Source: Combretum micranthum
Taxonomy: Eukaryota; Streptophyta; Magnoliopsida; Myrtales; Combretaceae
Assembly (NCBI GenBank): GCA_024138025.1
Contig: JAMXBD010000426.1
Span: 744,001-808,000 of the forward strand
Reading direction: 5' to 3'
DNA length: 64,000 nucleotides
Every line of letters begins with the position of its first letter. Positions within the stretch are counted from its first letter, which is position 1. The notes under the pieces are model-generated. The model saw nothing but the letters and a program-made list of their open reading frames with translations. It was not told where the DNA came from and ran no database searches. Made by a program: the position numbers and the translations under genes. This document shows, piece by piece, positions 47,506 to 61,100 of this stretch.

Positions 47506-48357
47506 ATGGCATCAAATAACACATCTTATATGACTTTGTGATTGGTTCTCGAAAAAAGAAAAATAAAATGGTACCAACTTCCTCGACTGGTATCGTAACT
47601 TAAGAATTGTTCTTAAGTAAGAAAGGAAGTTACATGTCATAGACAATCCTATCCCCAATGAACTTGCTGCTGATGCTCCAAGAGCCGAAAGAAATGCTTA
47701 CAATAAATAAAAAGAGGACCGTATGCATATGACTTACCTTATGCTTGCTACCATGGACCCTAAGCTTTGAAAGCAAATAGAGGACATCGAGGCATATGAT
47801 ATGATCGTACACCTCAGGAAATGTTCCAAGAGCAGGCAAGACAATTAAGATTTGAAGTTTCTAAGGCATTAAATGCATGCAATATGGCTTCAGGTAGCTA
47901 CACATGTACTCAAGATGAAGAGTTACATTCATAAACTTGAGAAAATTGGTGCTCCACTTAGCAGGGGGTTGGCCACAGATATGATCCTTGTCTCTTACCT
48001 CTAAGCTATGATTAGTTTGTGATGGACTACAACATGCACCAAATGGACAAGTATATAATGGAGTTGCATGAAATGCTCAAAAATGCTAAACAAAACATTA
48101 AAGCTACCGGCAATGTTTTGATGATCAAACGAGAAAGGACAAAAAGAGGAGTGGCAAGGACAAAGGCAAAGGTAAAGCTAAAGGTCATACCAAGGCTAAA
48201 GGCCCAAGTCGTGGTCTAAGCCCAAGCAGCCCAAAGAAGGAGTTTGCTTTTTCTACAATGAATCGGGTCAATGGAAAAGAAACTGCAAGCTGTATTTAGA
48301 GGATATAGAAAAGAAGAAGGCTAGTGAAACAGCGGCCTCGAGTATCTATGCTATACA
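47506..48357 (+). pseudogene. copia gag, broken, N-terminal part before the solo LTR
   Basis: The start is ATG 47506 (MASNNTSYM). Readable copia gag segments in shifting frames include NPIPNELAADAPRAERN near 47645-47695, MLATMDPKL near 47742, and YNMHQMDKYIMELHEML near 48025-48075. A Lys-rich region follows, then a degraded zinc knuckle near 48246-48287 reading CFFYNESGQWKRNC (second Cys replaced by Tyr, His by Gln). It is cut by the antisense LTR at 48358. It would form particles and bind RNA if intact. Confidence 0.85.
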
Positions 48358-51300
48358 TGTCATGCTCCAAAGGGTATCCTAAACATGACAGTCTACCACA
48401 TACAGTATTAAAACTTAAATATAATTACCTTAGTCACGCGTAAATCTCGATATTGTATGTAGATGTCTAACATAGCAATATGAGACACCGGTGGGATATA
48501 TGGTTTAAGCAGTAATATAAAGCATACAAGAATTGATACACATAAATCCACCATATTAATTATAACAAGGTCTTTACATAAACTCAGGGGCATTGCCCCT
48601 GTAATTTTCCAAAGATCTATACTACAACTTAAGTCCTACATACATAAAAAATTTATAGCCAAAAGATTTAAGGGAATTTCTATCTAAAACCTTTGATCGA
48701 ATTTCCCCAAAAAGCTTTCCAAAAACGTGGTCTAACTCGGATTTAACGAGACCCGGGTAGATTAAAGGTTATTCTAGCGATAACAAAAATCTGTGGGAGT
48801 GTAAGCTCAACTAGATTGGTGAGAATATTCTCGGGTTATCGTACTCGAACCAATAAAATATTAAGCAAATTATATTTTAATAAGCATATGTGATGCATCA
48901 AACACGTGGGCAAGCAAGATATATGGTTTTCCAGAAACCATATATCGAATAAATTTATGTCCTTCATTCGGGGTTAGGTATACTGGCCAATTACGACCAA
49001 TCCTTTTATAAACAAAACTTTTATAGATCATACTAGTTACAATTCACTAGTGCAAAACATGTAGATTATACTGGCTCCTACTCGCCAACACAAAATATGT
49101 AGATTATATCGACTACTGCTTGCCAACATATAGATGCTACTGGTTATACCAGCAACCGCTACTATATCCTTGTCCCTCTAAGTGTATAATAGTGAATACA
49201 ATACGACTCACTACATGAATGCATAAATCAGTTTATTAATTTTTTATGTAATTAAAATATCTTAGAGACTATCATAGAATTTATAGATACATCAACATGG
49301 CAATATACACATCAAACTCTTAAGTAGAAACAATTCATGCCTTGATATTCTTAACATAATTTCAACAAACAATATAAGGCATGTGCATTTTTCCATTTTC
49401 ATCATATCCTACTTCTAGTGCTTCTGACACTGCAAAAGCACAAGCATGAGTAAAAAACTTAGGGAAGTAAACTCACTCGGCCATGATAGGAAAAAATTCC
49501 TAATCAAAGTAATTTTCGGATATGAGACTTTTCCTTTCTTATCACCTAGACAAAAAAAAATCTAAAATGAGTATTTCATCAAAGTTTTACTTAAGTTGTT
49601 TAATTCTACTCTACTATATTCGTCAAAATTCGGATGACAAGAAATTTCAACTTAAAATGGTCATAACTTGCTCATTTTAACTTAGAATTTCGCATATAAG
49701 ATGTCGTTTTCTACCTACTCGAAAAGATCTATCTATTTCTAAGGTTATTTTTGTTATAAAAAGCAATTTGGGTTCTAAAATGATACGGTACATAATAGTT
49801 ACGAAATTCCTAGCTCTTAAAAACATAATATTCTAAACTTTTTATCAACAAAAAATCTTTGAGCAAAAATATAGATATGTATATGATTGGAAAAATTTTT
49901 TGATACATAAATAGATTGATATTCTATGCATCATACTATTAATGTTGTTTCAACAATTATTTTCCATAAAACAACTTCTCTTATGGGTTTGAAAAATTGG
50001 ATTTTGACAAATTTTTCTTTAAGTGGTTAGAAAGGAAACTATGAATTCTTAGGTTATTGTAAATAAGTGTTTTCTTTTTATATTTTTATTTCATAATTTA
50101 TCAATGATAAATTAATTTTTCAAAGAAGATTTGGTTCTTTAAGGTATCTACATATTTTATTTATAGTAATTGAAAAATAGAGTTTTAAAAAATTTTCTTA
50201 AGTTGTTGATGGTCTCTAATGTCTCGAGTTATGTTATATGTATATTTTCTCTTCATATTTATGTTATTCTATTTCTTAGCAAATAAGTTTATCATTTTTA
50301 GAACTCCTTTCTTTGGCTAATTTTATTTTTCTAATTAGGTTTATAAACTAGTAAGTGGATTTTATCTTAACTTTGAAAACTTATCTAGTTCTTGGTGTTC
50401 ATTATGAAGTCGATAAAATTCTTATAAATAAGTTTTTATGAAAAATTTGTATAGCAAAGAATTATCAATATTAAAGTTTTAAACCAAAATTTTCATGTTA
50501 CCATTTTGAAAAGAAAGTATGTATTCATTTGGCTACATCCTTGAAGAAATTTTTATTATTGATACTTTAAAAATTCATGATGAGTTTGTCTAAGCTTTTG
50601 AATAGAATTTATTAAAAACAATCTCTAAGTTTTTTATGGGAAAATCCTTACTATGTGACAAAAAATCATTCTAAAAGAGAGTTTAGTTTTTTTTTTCTTT
50701 ATTAAAGAAAAACTCCTCCTCATTTTTGTTGAGACAATATTAATATGGTTATGCATGAATATGAATATATGGTTATGAGAAAGATAATAATACCACATAA
50801 TAAGATAGAAAGAGATATAAGAAGCATAATAATAAGGTCAAATATTGAGAGCATTAGCTTCATCAAGGCATATTGGAACTAAGAAAAGACTAGTTCCTAA
50901 AAAAAAAAAGAAAAGAAATAGCAGAGTAAGAGCATGTTAATAAGATGTTAGATTAATGAGCTTTTATGCTCTAAGAAATATAGATATATATAATACTATA
51001 TATAGAGTTAGATTTAGGAGCAATAATAACAACAACATAGTAACAATAATAACATAATGAAAGTTTAAGTATGAACAAGAACAAGAACAAAACATGAACA
51101 AATTGTTGCTTTCTTAACACTATGGTCTTAGGAAATACACACTATGGTCATGTAATGTTGCATAACATGAAGGAGAAATATTATGAATATTTACCTAAGG
51201 TTTGGGTAGTAATAAATGAAGAAGAAATTTTGTTGGTGGTTATATGGAGATAGTATTGGGAGGAGAGGAAGAGGGAGTTGGGAAGAAAATTGTTTGTAGA

Positions 51301-52061
51301 GAGATTTTGTGGAGAGAATTTGGTAGAGTTTTATATAAAATAAAGTGTGAGAAAAAAATGGAGAGAGATGGGGTATTTATAGAGATTTATGGAGGGAAAT
51401 TTGTTGTAATTAAATAAAGTAAAAATAAAAGAAGTTGAGAGGAGGAGAGAGGGATATGGCCAGTGTAATTTTTGAGAGAGAGAGAGTTTGGATTGAATTT
51501 TGTATTTTTTTATGATGAAAAGAAATTAAAGTGTAAGAAAAGTTATGTAAAAAGTTGTATCGGAAATGAAAAGTTGTAAGAATAGGTATTTAGGTTGTAA
51601 GAAAAAGTAGAGATAGGTGAATAGTAATAAAAAATAGAAATTGTACAATAAATAGTAGAATAGACAATTAAATTACTGATAATAAAGAAAATACACGTAA
51701 ATATATTAATATGATATTTTAGTTACCGAAAAATTACGAAACTGAAATTTTTGGAATCATCATATTATTAAGAGTCCCTTGGTGTTATCGAATATTTTTA
51801 CTATTCCAAGCACGTTTTTCAAAAATTGATCCCGTTCGAGTTCAAGACAAATTCAATTTTGACAAATCTGATCTTTTTAAGCTATCTTGTATTATTCTGA
51901 ACTATGACATACCATAAACTTATTTCTATTATTCTCGGGTTTCGAGCATAAGATTGCAAGAGTTAAAACTACTGGTATGCTTTAATCTTTGTTGACTTTT
52001 GAAGTTTTGGTATGGTAGGGTTTAGTATAATCTTACCCTAAAATTGAGGGTTTACAATACA
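48353..52061 (-). mobile_element. Giant solo LTR, antisense to the host copia element, with 5-bp duplication
   Basis: The insert 48358-52056 (3699 bases) begins TG and ends CA and is flanked by ATACA on both sides (48353-48357 and 52057-52061). On the minus strand it starts TGTAAACCCTCAATTTTAGG and ends GGAGCATGACA. A TATA box and a CT-rich downstream region (51200-51390) are oriented for minus-strand transcription. Copia gag ends on one side and protease resumes on the other. No second LTR or coding domain is inside. LTRs of several kilobases occur in some plant Ty3/gypsy lineages; assignment to one is inference. Confidence 0.85.
51371..51384 (-). promoter_or_regulatory. TATA box of the antisense solo LTR
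   Basis: Minus strand CTCTATAAATACCC, followed downstream by CATCTCTCTCC and further CT-rich text typical of plant LTR transcript starts. Confidence 0.6.
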
Positions 52062-55000
52062 AGTCAAATTATCTACTTCGACATCATGGGTATTAGATAC
52101 TAGATGTGGATTTCACATTTGGGTAAATGTGCATGGTCTCAAGTAAAGTGGAATATTGGCTCAAGGCGAAGTAAACCAACGGGTTGTGAATAGAGTAAAG
52201 GTTGTTACATTATCTATGCGGTGATATGCATTACTTTTAACTAGTGGACTTGTTGTAAGTTTGAGCAATTTTTTCTATGTCTGCTATGATCAATAACATT
52301 ATTTTGGTTTCATGTTTACATAGAGATGATTGTAAATTTATTATTGAGAATAATACCATGTCCATTTATCATAGAGACATTTATTATGGTTTGGCTCGTT
52401 CATTAAATGATCTCTATGTCCTAAACTTTGATGAGCCAAATTGCTTTGTTTATAACATTAATGTCAAAAGGTTAAAACCTAATGATTTAAATCCTACCTA
52501 CTTATGCCATTATCAATTAGGCCATATAAATGAGAAACGCATATCAAAGCTTCATCAAGATGTGATTTTGAATCAACTTGATTTTGAATCATATGAATCG
52601 TGTGGTTCTATTCACAAGGCAAAGTGGAAGAGTCGCGAATTTATTGGGCCTTATACATATCGATGTATGTGGACCATTAAGTTCACCAGCTATTGGAGGT
52701 TATTTGTACTTCATCAATTTTAATGATGATTTTAGCAAGTATGGACACACACACACACACACCTCATGAAACATAAATTTGAATCTTTTGAAATGTTTAA
52801 AATATTTAAAAACGAAGTACAAGATCGGCTTGGTAAAAATATCAAAATACTTTGATCAGATCAAGGCAATGAATATTTGAGCTAAGAGTTTTTTGACCAT
52901 CTTAAGGATTATGGGATAATTTCACAGTTGACTCCCCTACGAATACCACAATTGAATGGTGTTTTTGAAAGGAGAAATCAAGCTTTATTAGGTATGGTTT
53001 GATTGATGATGAGTTACACAGATCTTCCAATATCTTTATGGCGATATGCCTTGGAAACTACTGCGTTCATATTGAATAGAGTTCCATCAAAAGCGATTCA
53101 AAAGATACCATATGAGTTATGGATTGGGAAATTTCCTAGTTTGTTTTTTTTTTTTTTTGAAAAGATATGGGTTATGGCACTTATGTTAAACATCATATGT
53201 TTGACAAATTAGTACTCAAATTTGATGGTGCAAATTTATGGGATATCTTAAAGAAACAAAAGGGTATTACTTTGGCCACCTATTAGAGAACAAAGTATTT
53301 GTTACTTGTGATGGTCATTTTTTGGAAAGAGAATTTGTTTCCAAAAGAACCAATGTGAGTAAAATTTAACTCGAACAAATCCGAGAACCACAAACTAGCA
53401 TCGAACCGATGATGGACGTTCTATCAATTTTACAAGTAGTCAATGATCCTAAAAGACTAGCTCAAGGCCTATGGAGTCTGGTAGGATTCATCATGAGCCC
53501 GATAAATATGAATTTCTCACTACTGAGAATCGTGATATGATGCTCATAGATCAAGGTGAGCTCGCATGCTACCAAGAAGCAAGGAAAGGCCCTGACTTTG
53601 AGAAATAGTTAGAAGCCATGAAATTAAGAATGCAATATACGTATGATAATCCATTATGGACTTTGATTGATCCATTTGATGGTATTAAAACCATTGGGTG
53701 TAAAAAGGTGTTTAAGAAGAGAACCTACACAGGTGGTAATGTGCGTACTTATAAAGTATGATAGGTTACAAAATGTTTCAAGCAAACACATGGTATAGAC
53801 CGTGATGAAACCTTTTTCACAATTAGTCATGCTTAAATCTGTTATAATTCTTCTTGCCATAGCTGCAAATTATGACTACAAAATATGGCAAATGGATGTC
53901 AAAATAAGATTTTCTAGAATGGAAACCTGATCGAGGATATTTACATGACACACCCCAAGAGTTTTGTCAATCCAAAAAATTCACATAAGGTATACAAGCT
54001 TCCAAGGTCCATATATGGATTGAAGCAAGCATCTCGGAGTTGGAATCTTCACTTTGATGATGCAATTAAAGAGTTGGGCTTCATAAAAAATGAAGATGAA
54101 CCTTATGTATACCAAAGGGTTAGTGGGTGTGTAATAGTTTTCTTTGTACTCGATGTAGACGTCATATTACTCATTGGAAACGATATTCATATATTACAAA
54201 ATGTTAAGACATGATTAGGAAATTGTTTCTCAATAAAGGATTTAGGTGAAACTACCTATGTCTTAGACATTGAGATCTATAGAGATTGATTTAGAAGAAT
54301 TATTAGTCTAAGTCAAAGTATATACATTGATAATGTACTAAAAAGGTTTTATATGGAGAATTTTAAGAGAGGATTTTTGCTAATGCCATAAGGAATTAAA
54401 TTGAGTAAGACTCAATGACCTGTTTTAAAGGAAGATCACGAGCACATGGGTAAAATTCCATATGCTTTGGCTATTGGATCTATCGTGTATACCATATTAT
54501 GTACTAGACTAGATGTCACTTATGCTTTGAGTATTACCAATAGGTACCAGTCAAATCCAGGTGAAAGTCACCTGATTATTGTTGGGAACATTCTAAAGTA
54601 CTTAAGAAGAACCAAAGATGTGTTCTTTACATATGGAGCTAGGAAGGCAGGCTCGATGTAAATGGTTACATAGATGCTAGCTTCCAATCCGATCTAGATA
54701 ATTTCCAATCATAATCCATTTATGCATTTTTTTGAATGGACGTATTATAAGCTGGAAGAGTTCCAAATAAGGCATTGTTGTTGATTCTACCACAGAGGCT
54801 GAGTATATTGTAGCATCAGATGCAACTAAGGAAATGGTTTGGATTAAGAAGTTCATTAGAAGTTTGGGAGTTATTCCTAGCATCGTAGATCCAGTAGATC
54901 TCTAATGTGCTAACAATTGGGCCATTGCACAAGCTAAGGAGCCTAGATCACACCAACGGTCTATACACTCAAGCGTTACCATCTCATTCAAGAGATCATC

Positions 55001-55140
55001 GATAGAAGGGATGTTAAAAATGTGTAGTACCAACATATGATAATGTCATAGATCCATTAACCAAGCTTCTCACTCAGTCCAAACATGATCATCATACTTG
55101 TGCGTTAGGCATTAGATTTTTGTCTAATTAGGCCTAATAC
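52062..55140 (+). pseudogene. copia pol: protease, integrase, RT, RNase H, heavily decayed
   Basis: Protease signature is degraded: SWVLDTRCGFHI near 52087-52122. Pre-integrase region: CHYQLGHINEKRISKLH near 52505-52555. Integrase: IDVCGPL near 52656 and DQGNEYL near 52860; a CA run (52746-52763) interrupts the core. Related sequence continues in 53003-53212 and ends in a T run near 53145. RT: SIYGLKQASRSWN near 54010-54048, then FVLDVDVILLIGND near 54143-54183 where the YVDD site reads LDVDV. RNase H: TTEAEYIVASDATKEM near 54791-54838. Stops and shifts are frequent throughout. Order and motifs are copia; it is non-functional. Confidence 0.87.
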
Positions 55141-56308
55141 AAGTGGAAGATTGCTAGTGATGTGCCCTAGGCCATCGGGATTTTTAATGTCATTTGTACT
55201 TTTATCTTTATTTAATAAACCATTTCATTTATCATGTTATTCTTTATAGTCTTCTAACATGATAAAAGGCTTCCATGAATAGTTTATTCTTTCTTATATC
55301 ATTAAATTGTGTGACTTTAATAGTAAAACTATAAGATAGTAAGAATGCTATTCTAAATTATCCTTAATCACTCATTATATGGAACAATAATGAATTAAGA
55401 CTAATATGTAAAGTAATCGATGACAATGTTTTACGGGTTATGGATATGAGATATCAAATTAGTGCATAAATACATATAGGAGTATATTGTATTGGATCGA
55501 CCCATCATGAGAGTATCATATGGATCCTTGAAATGAATACTTCTCTTCCAATGCTAGTCCTTTGACATGATGACACCATGGATCCCTACATATTGATTTC
55601 CATGTTTTGACTTGGTTCTTCATTATCTTTAACCAGATGATCATAAGGCTGAGATTGGATATGGAATAAATTATGTTGATAGATATGAGTGTTCGTGAAT
55701 GAACTTGTCCCTCTCGCTAATTTGAGAGAGATATCTTTGGGCTCTCTTGAAGAGTGAGATTGAGAAAAAATTGGATTGTCTTGCCTAAATTAATTGATAA
55801 GGAGTTATCAATAACATTTGGTTTATATTGTCAATTTTTGGAACAACAAAATTTGTGATTAAATGATATATGAGAGTTATGATCCGTGCCTTATGTTTAA
55901 TCATTAGATATCATTGACAAAGGGACTCAATAATCAATTGTTTACTATGTAAAGTTGGATCGTCGATCTTCATTTAATTCGGGTAAACATAACATCTTGC
56001 TAGAGGTCACTTATGTTTTATAGGCCAAAAAGGGCTTTTAGGCCTACTACCAACATTAAGTGAACCTATAGGGTCACACACAAATGATGAATCAAACAGA
56101 TCATAGGTTTAATTTAATAAGTCTAGCGGGAGTCATTTAATTAGTTTAATTATGGTTTGTAAGAACAATAAATAATTAGGAAGCCCTAATTGGATTAGGG
56201 ATCCAAATTAACACTAATATCCGATTTTTGTGAGGATATTACCATCAGTATAAATAAGATGATACAGCTACTAGCTAAGGTTAAGGACGCTCACTGTTAC
56301 ATTAAAAT

Positions 56309-57526
56309 TAGGAATGTAACCAGGGTGGGTTTGGGATGGGTCACATAAGACCCAAACCCGACCCGCTTCCTAATAAAGTCTCCCAAACTCGACTCGACCC
56401 GTACCCTGTAGGGTTTTCTATTCAATACCCAAACCTACCCCTACAGGGTTTTGACCCTAACCCGCGCCGCCCCGTGACCTGCTTTATTTCTTTTTTTTTT
56501 TCTCTTTTCAACTCTTAATTAAATTCAATTGCATATTTCGATAAAATATTGGGTGGTAGGCCGGCAACTAAACTTTAGTATAGTCTAAACTGAGCTAACA
56601 GCTAAGCTAGTTACGGTACTCGCCAATTCACAAGCTCATTGAACTAGCTTTTTTATTTGTTAAAATAACAAAAATTAATAATATTGTAAAAATAATTTTT
56701 TAAAAGATAAAATTAAAAATTAGAAAAAAAGACAAAATAAAGTTAAAATTATTAACAACCACTCTTAAAGACAAAAATTAGTAGGGTTTTGTTTTTTAAA
56801 ATTTTAAACTCAATTTTTTAAATTATTTATAATATGACGGGTTCGGATTACACATCGAGTTTTTTTAATGACTCCAACCCAACCCTAAACCCTATAAGGT
56901 CGGCTTGTAATTTCACAAACCTTTCGGGTAAGGATGCAATCGAGTCGACTATAACGGGTTTCCGACCTGTCCAACCTGATAAAAACCCTATAAGGTAATA
57001 GGATCGGGTTTGGACATAGGTAAAAAACTCTGTAGGGTATTAGGGTCGGGTTTGATACTACTAAAACCCAATGGATACCCACCCGACCCATTAGTCCTAG
57101 TAAAAAAAAAATTGTAATATAAATATAGTAACAAGTTAAATTTAAAAACAGGTTGGCAAAAAGATGGTGAATTGATATATTATTAGACTGTTATTTTATT
57201 AGCTTAAGTCTGCTGAATCTATTGAAAAAAAATAATAATAAGCAGAGCAAGTTCGGATTGATAATTGGATAGGTGGTCGGGCGGGTAATCGGGTTGATAG
57301 TTAAGCGGGTAATCCGGCGGGTTGCGGGTTTTAGAGTAAACCCTATAGGGCGGGTTTGGATATAGAAATAAAATCCTATAAGGTTATAGGGTTAGGTTTT
57401 GTATGCCCTATAGTGTAGCGGGTTTGGGTTCGGGTCTATATGACCCGCCCGAAACCCGACCTGATTGCATCCCTAGGTCCGGGCAAGCTGGAGACCCTAT
57501 AATGACTCACCCTGGTTGCATTCCTA
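56309..57526. mobile_element. hAT-like non-autonomous element, outer
   Basis: 1218 bases. The ends TAGGAATGTAACCAGGGTG and, inward from the right, TAGGAATGCAACCAGGGTG differ at one position of nineteen. Flanking 8-mers ATTAAAAT (56301-56308) and ATTAAAAC (57527-57534) match at 7 of 8. Subterminal GGGTTT/AAACCC motifs are frequent. Confidence 0.9.
56929..57475. mobile_element. hAT-like element nested in the outer one
   Basis: 547 bases. Left TAAGGATGCAATCGAGTCG; right read inward TAGGGATGCAATCAGGTCGG. Flanking 8-mers CTTTCGGG and GGTCCGGG match at 5 of 8. The ends resemble those of the host element, so an unequal internal rearrangement is also possible. Confidence 0.65.
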
Positions 57527-57760
57527 ATTAAAACTGCAGATAAAATCTGACTTTTCAAGAGAAAAACACGATAGTCTTTATAAGAAAATCCTGTGAGTTA
57601 AACGTTCCAAGTAGTAGCATGCGCAAAATTTGTTTGGAGCCTTCATCCATGTGGATACCATAAGGGAGCTCGCATCATTCTAGCACCTTAAGATCTGACG
57701 GTGTTAATATTTGAAAATTTAATCAATTGCCCCTATCGATTTGATTAGCTACAAATATAG

Positions 57761-58127
57761 GGTAAATTACATCAAAATATCAATATATGGGTAAGTTTAT
57801 TTTATGTATCAATATTTTGAGTAGTTAAAAAGAGATATCAATGCTTGGGGTAAGCTCATTTAAGGTATTAATATTTTAAATGGTTAAAAAGCGGTATCAA
57901 CATTTGGCAAAGTGAGTTAAATAAGATTTTAATAATCGACTATTAATGAAAAATTAAAGAGATCTAATTAAAATTAATCCAAAAGTTGATAAGATGAATT
58001 TTACAAAACGTTGATATCTTATTTGATACATTTTGTTAAACGTTTATACCTCTTTTTAATTACCTAAAACGTTTACATCTTAAATAAATTTACCCTCAAA
58101 CGTTGATATCTTTTGATGTGATATACC
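57761..58127. mobile_element. Mutator-like foldback MITE
   Basis: 367 bases. Left GGTAAATTACATCAAAATAT and right read inward GGTATATCACATCAAAAGAT align, and similarity continues to AGTTAAAAAGAG/AATTAAAAAGAG. Shares internal text with 23359 and 39617. No clean 9-bp duplication was found. Confidence 0.75.
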
Positions 58128-61100
58128 ATATTTTTATTAACGTTAAGGAACATTAACATCAAGGTAAGTTATGTTTATAAGACTAAACAAGACAAGATAA
58201 ATGAGACAATATAGTTTAAGGAATACTGGACGTTATAATTATTTCTATTGCATTTGGCATATACAATTCTTAATAATGATTTTTGTACTATCTGTTATTT
58301 TCTATACATAAGTACAGTATAATAATATTATAAAAAAATTGCGTTGTGCAATGAATTTTAGCCATCAAGTAAAAAGATGATTTGTTCCATACTTCACATG
58401 GTTCCATTTTTCTTTAAACTTGTTTAGTATTCTTAGGGATGGTTTGGTTCGCATAAATTTGTGGGATTAAACTAGGACTTCTAGTCCATTGTTTAGATTT
58501 TTATCATGGGCTTTGGTATTAAGTAACAGACTTTTAGATTATTGGATAGCTTTGAAGGAAAATAACATTATGTAGAGGTTATGATGAATTCTCATTTCAA
58601 TGGATAATTTAACTAACTAGACTGCTCAAGCTTTTTATAATATTTTTGTATTGTACTTGTGTATACCAAACAATGAACAACAAAAGAATCATTATTTATT
58701 GTCATAAATATTAAACACAGTACAAGTAAGCTATGTTGTCGAGCATTCCTTATACTGTGCTATCTAGTTTATTTTGTCTTCTATAGTTATCAAAATCACG
58801 AGTCTAATATATGATTTAACGAGTTTATGGTTTTATTTATTTTTTCTTAATTAAAATAAATGAAAAATTGTTTACATGCGAACTTTACCTAAAAATATAT
58901 ATTTAGGTGTATGATGATTCTACATGTTTATATTTTGCTGGTTTTTCATGATTTTGTTTGATTCTATTGATTCTATATATTACAGATATAGGTCCCAAAA
59001 TGGGGAAGGGGAGATTGTTTGTTAAAATTTTCTGTTGAAGAACTTTAAATAACAAAACTTTTTAAGAAACTTATTTATCGTTTTTTTTTTAAAATTAGTC
59101 ACAAACTTATAAAACTTGATACTTAAGCTATTTGTTGATATGAATGCAAGTGATATGCTACAAATAAAATGATGAAAATTAAAAAGCAATGAAATAGAGG
59201 ACATGACAATTTATAGAGGTTCCTCCTTGTGAGTTGGTTATCTCTTCTAGCTTTATTACTACGATCCGGTCTTTTATATCAGTCGTTTAACTAATCCAAT
59301 AAGTAAAGAAGAGTTATAAACACCAATAGTTCTCGTTCTATCTTTTTAGCCCGCCACTCGACTATGTATGGACTATAAGACTCTTTGCAACCTAACTTCT
59401 ATGCCAATCCTCACTCAAGTAGCAACAAAAAAGTTATAATATGAGAAAATATAAGTTCTCTAAACTAAGCTCGAAATATAGAAGGAATGCATAAGGAAGG
59501 ATGAAGCTAGTAATGTTTGTCAAAGTGTCAATCAAAATGTTCAAAGGGCTTTTTATGCAAAGTGCAATTGCAAACTTCCATGATTGTATCTTTCGAATAT
59601 TGTATCTTGGAATATATGTGCTTCTTTGAACGACTTGATGATATCTTAAAATGTTTGGATTATCCCATAAAATCTTCCAACATTTCCTTGGTTGAGTACA
59701 TATGCTTGATATCTCTATATTTGTGGGATTTGAAAAACTTATCGGAAAAACTCAAAAATTTAAATTGCTGAAACATATCTTGTCTCAGTTGCTGACCTCA
59801 GATGCTTATAAAGAATAAGTTATTGATAGTTATCTTCATTCGATTCTTCTACACCTTTGCTCGGATAAACATGAATTTGAAATTTCAAATAATCCTTAAA
59901 TTCTGGATAAGCTTTAAAAAGACTAAAAAGATAATATCCGACTTTGACAAAAGATACCAAAGAACAAAACTTTATAAAAAGATTATTAAATTAGAAACAA
60001 GAACTCTGCTGCAATTTTTATAAATCTTCTCAAAATCTTAGTTATAAAGCATTCGAAGAAAATTCCCACAAATTATTATCCTCCTTATGTGAAACGAATT
60101 AAGTATATTATCCAAATACACTTAACTAGTCGAGCCGAGTCATCAAATAAAATCAACTTATACTTTGATGATTGAAATATTCTGCATCACCATTCATATG
60201 TGAAAATTATTATCTTTCCAATTATTTGATTGAGTGCTTATTGAAACGTCTATTGAAAGGTATTTTTATCTGTTTGCTTAAGTGTCAATCATATTATCAG
60301 AATATCTTATTTTACACACTTAAAGTAAATTTATTAGTTACCTCTTGATATTGATGTTGCCATCATCACTTATTTAACAGTGGATAAAATAGTAGGAGCA
60401 TGAATGGGCTTGCTGGTCCACAGGGTCCATCATGGACAAGCTTGATCGGAAACTCGAGGCATGAAGATCGGACTTGAGTGGATTCAAACAAGGCCCCGCC
60501 CAATGATTGCTCTTCCCTTCCCTGGAGCCGGCGGAGACAACCTCAACAAATGTAGAGAAAAAACATTGCTCTAGTCACATCGTTTGTGTCAATTTACTCA
60601 TTTTTCTTTTTGGCCGAAGTGTCAATTTACTCATTGCAACAAAGTTACTCACTCGAACAGTTGAACTTGGACCGAAATTTAATGCAGGAAGGAAAAACGC
60701 CAAACACGTTGCATACTCACGAGAGGATCTCGTCACCAACTTCCCACTCCAACCAAAGGACACATCCAAATCCACGAGTCAGACCAATTCTAATTCTAAT
60801 TCTAATTCTAATTCTAATTCCTGCCCACCTTGCGCATGCAAATTCAAAGTACAAGACTAACCTCAACCAAAACCCCCAACCCCCCTAAAAAAATAATAAA
60901 TAAATAAACAAGTAAAAGACAAAATTTATTTCAATGCCACAGACTTGCCATTCTAGCAAAGTTTGAAACTTGTTTGTATCTTACTTAATTTTTTCCCTCG
61001 AAAAAGCAAGGTGGGTTTGACCGGCATAAAATAGGATAATCTAAGTATCCATGGTGTTTTACCATAATAACCTCCAAAAAGTAAGGATTTATTAATAGTT

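Larger units (their letters stand above)
45423..57760 (+). mobile_element. Decayed Ty1/copia element with nested insertions
   Basis: Signposts on the plus strand: LTR end CAACA-like (AATAACA) at 45478, primer site 45479-45492, leader to 47505, gag from 47506, pol 52057-55140, and a 3' LTR from 55152. The 5' LTR is recognisable only in its last ~55 bases. Insertions interrupt it at 45125 (edge), 46252, 48358, 56309 with 56929 inside, and at or beside its end at 57761. Many stops and frameshifts show it is old and inactive. The exact ends are not determined. Confidence 0.82.
55152..57760 (+). repeat. 3' LTR of the copia element, split by hAT-like insertions
   Basis: A purine tract (AAGTGGAAGA, 55141-55150) is followed by TGCTAGTGATGTGCCC. 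LTR text runs to 56308, is interrupted by 56309-57526, and continues from 57535 (CTTTATAAGAAAATCCTGTG near 57575, CATGTGGATACC near 57648). Without insertions it is at least 1.3 kb. Its true end is obscured by the MITE at 57761. Confidence 0.7.

Noticed and set aside
52746..52763. CA run considered as a promoter element or independent repeat feature
   Set aside because: A short microsatellite expansion within decayed integrase sequence; nothing else supports a function.
58437..58680. Possible PIF/Harbinger-like MITE
   Set aside because: Only a short stretch of end similarity (GTTTGGT) and no clear 3-bp duplication; too weak to call.
59517..59771. 84-codon ORF, considered as a host gene fragment
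   Set aside because: TTG start, no motif, flanks without gene-like features.
60507..60860. 117-codon ORF and overlapping frames
   Set aside because: Two overlapping frames are equally open and both run through a six-base microsatellite; no domain.
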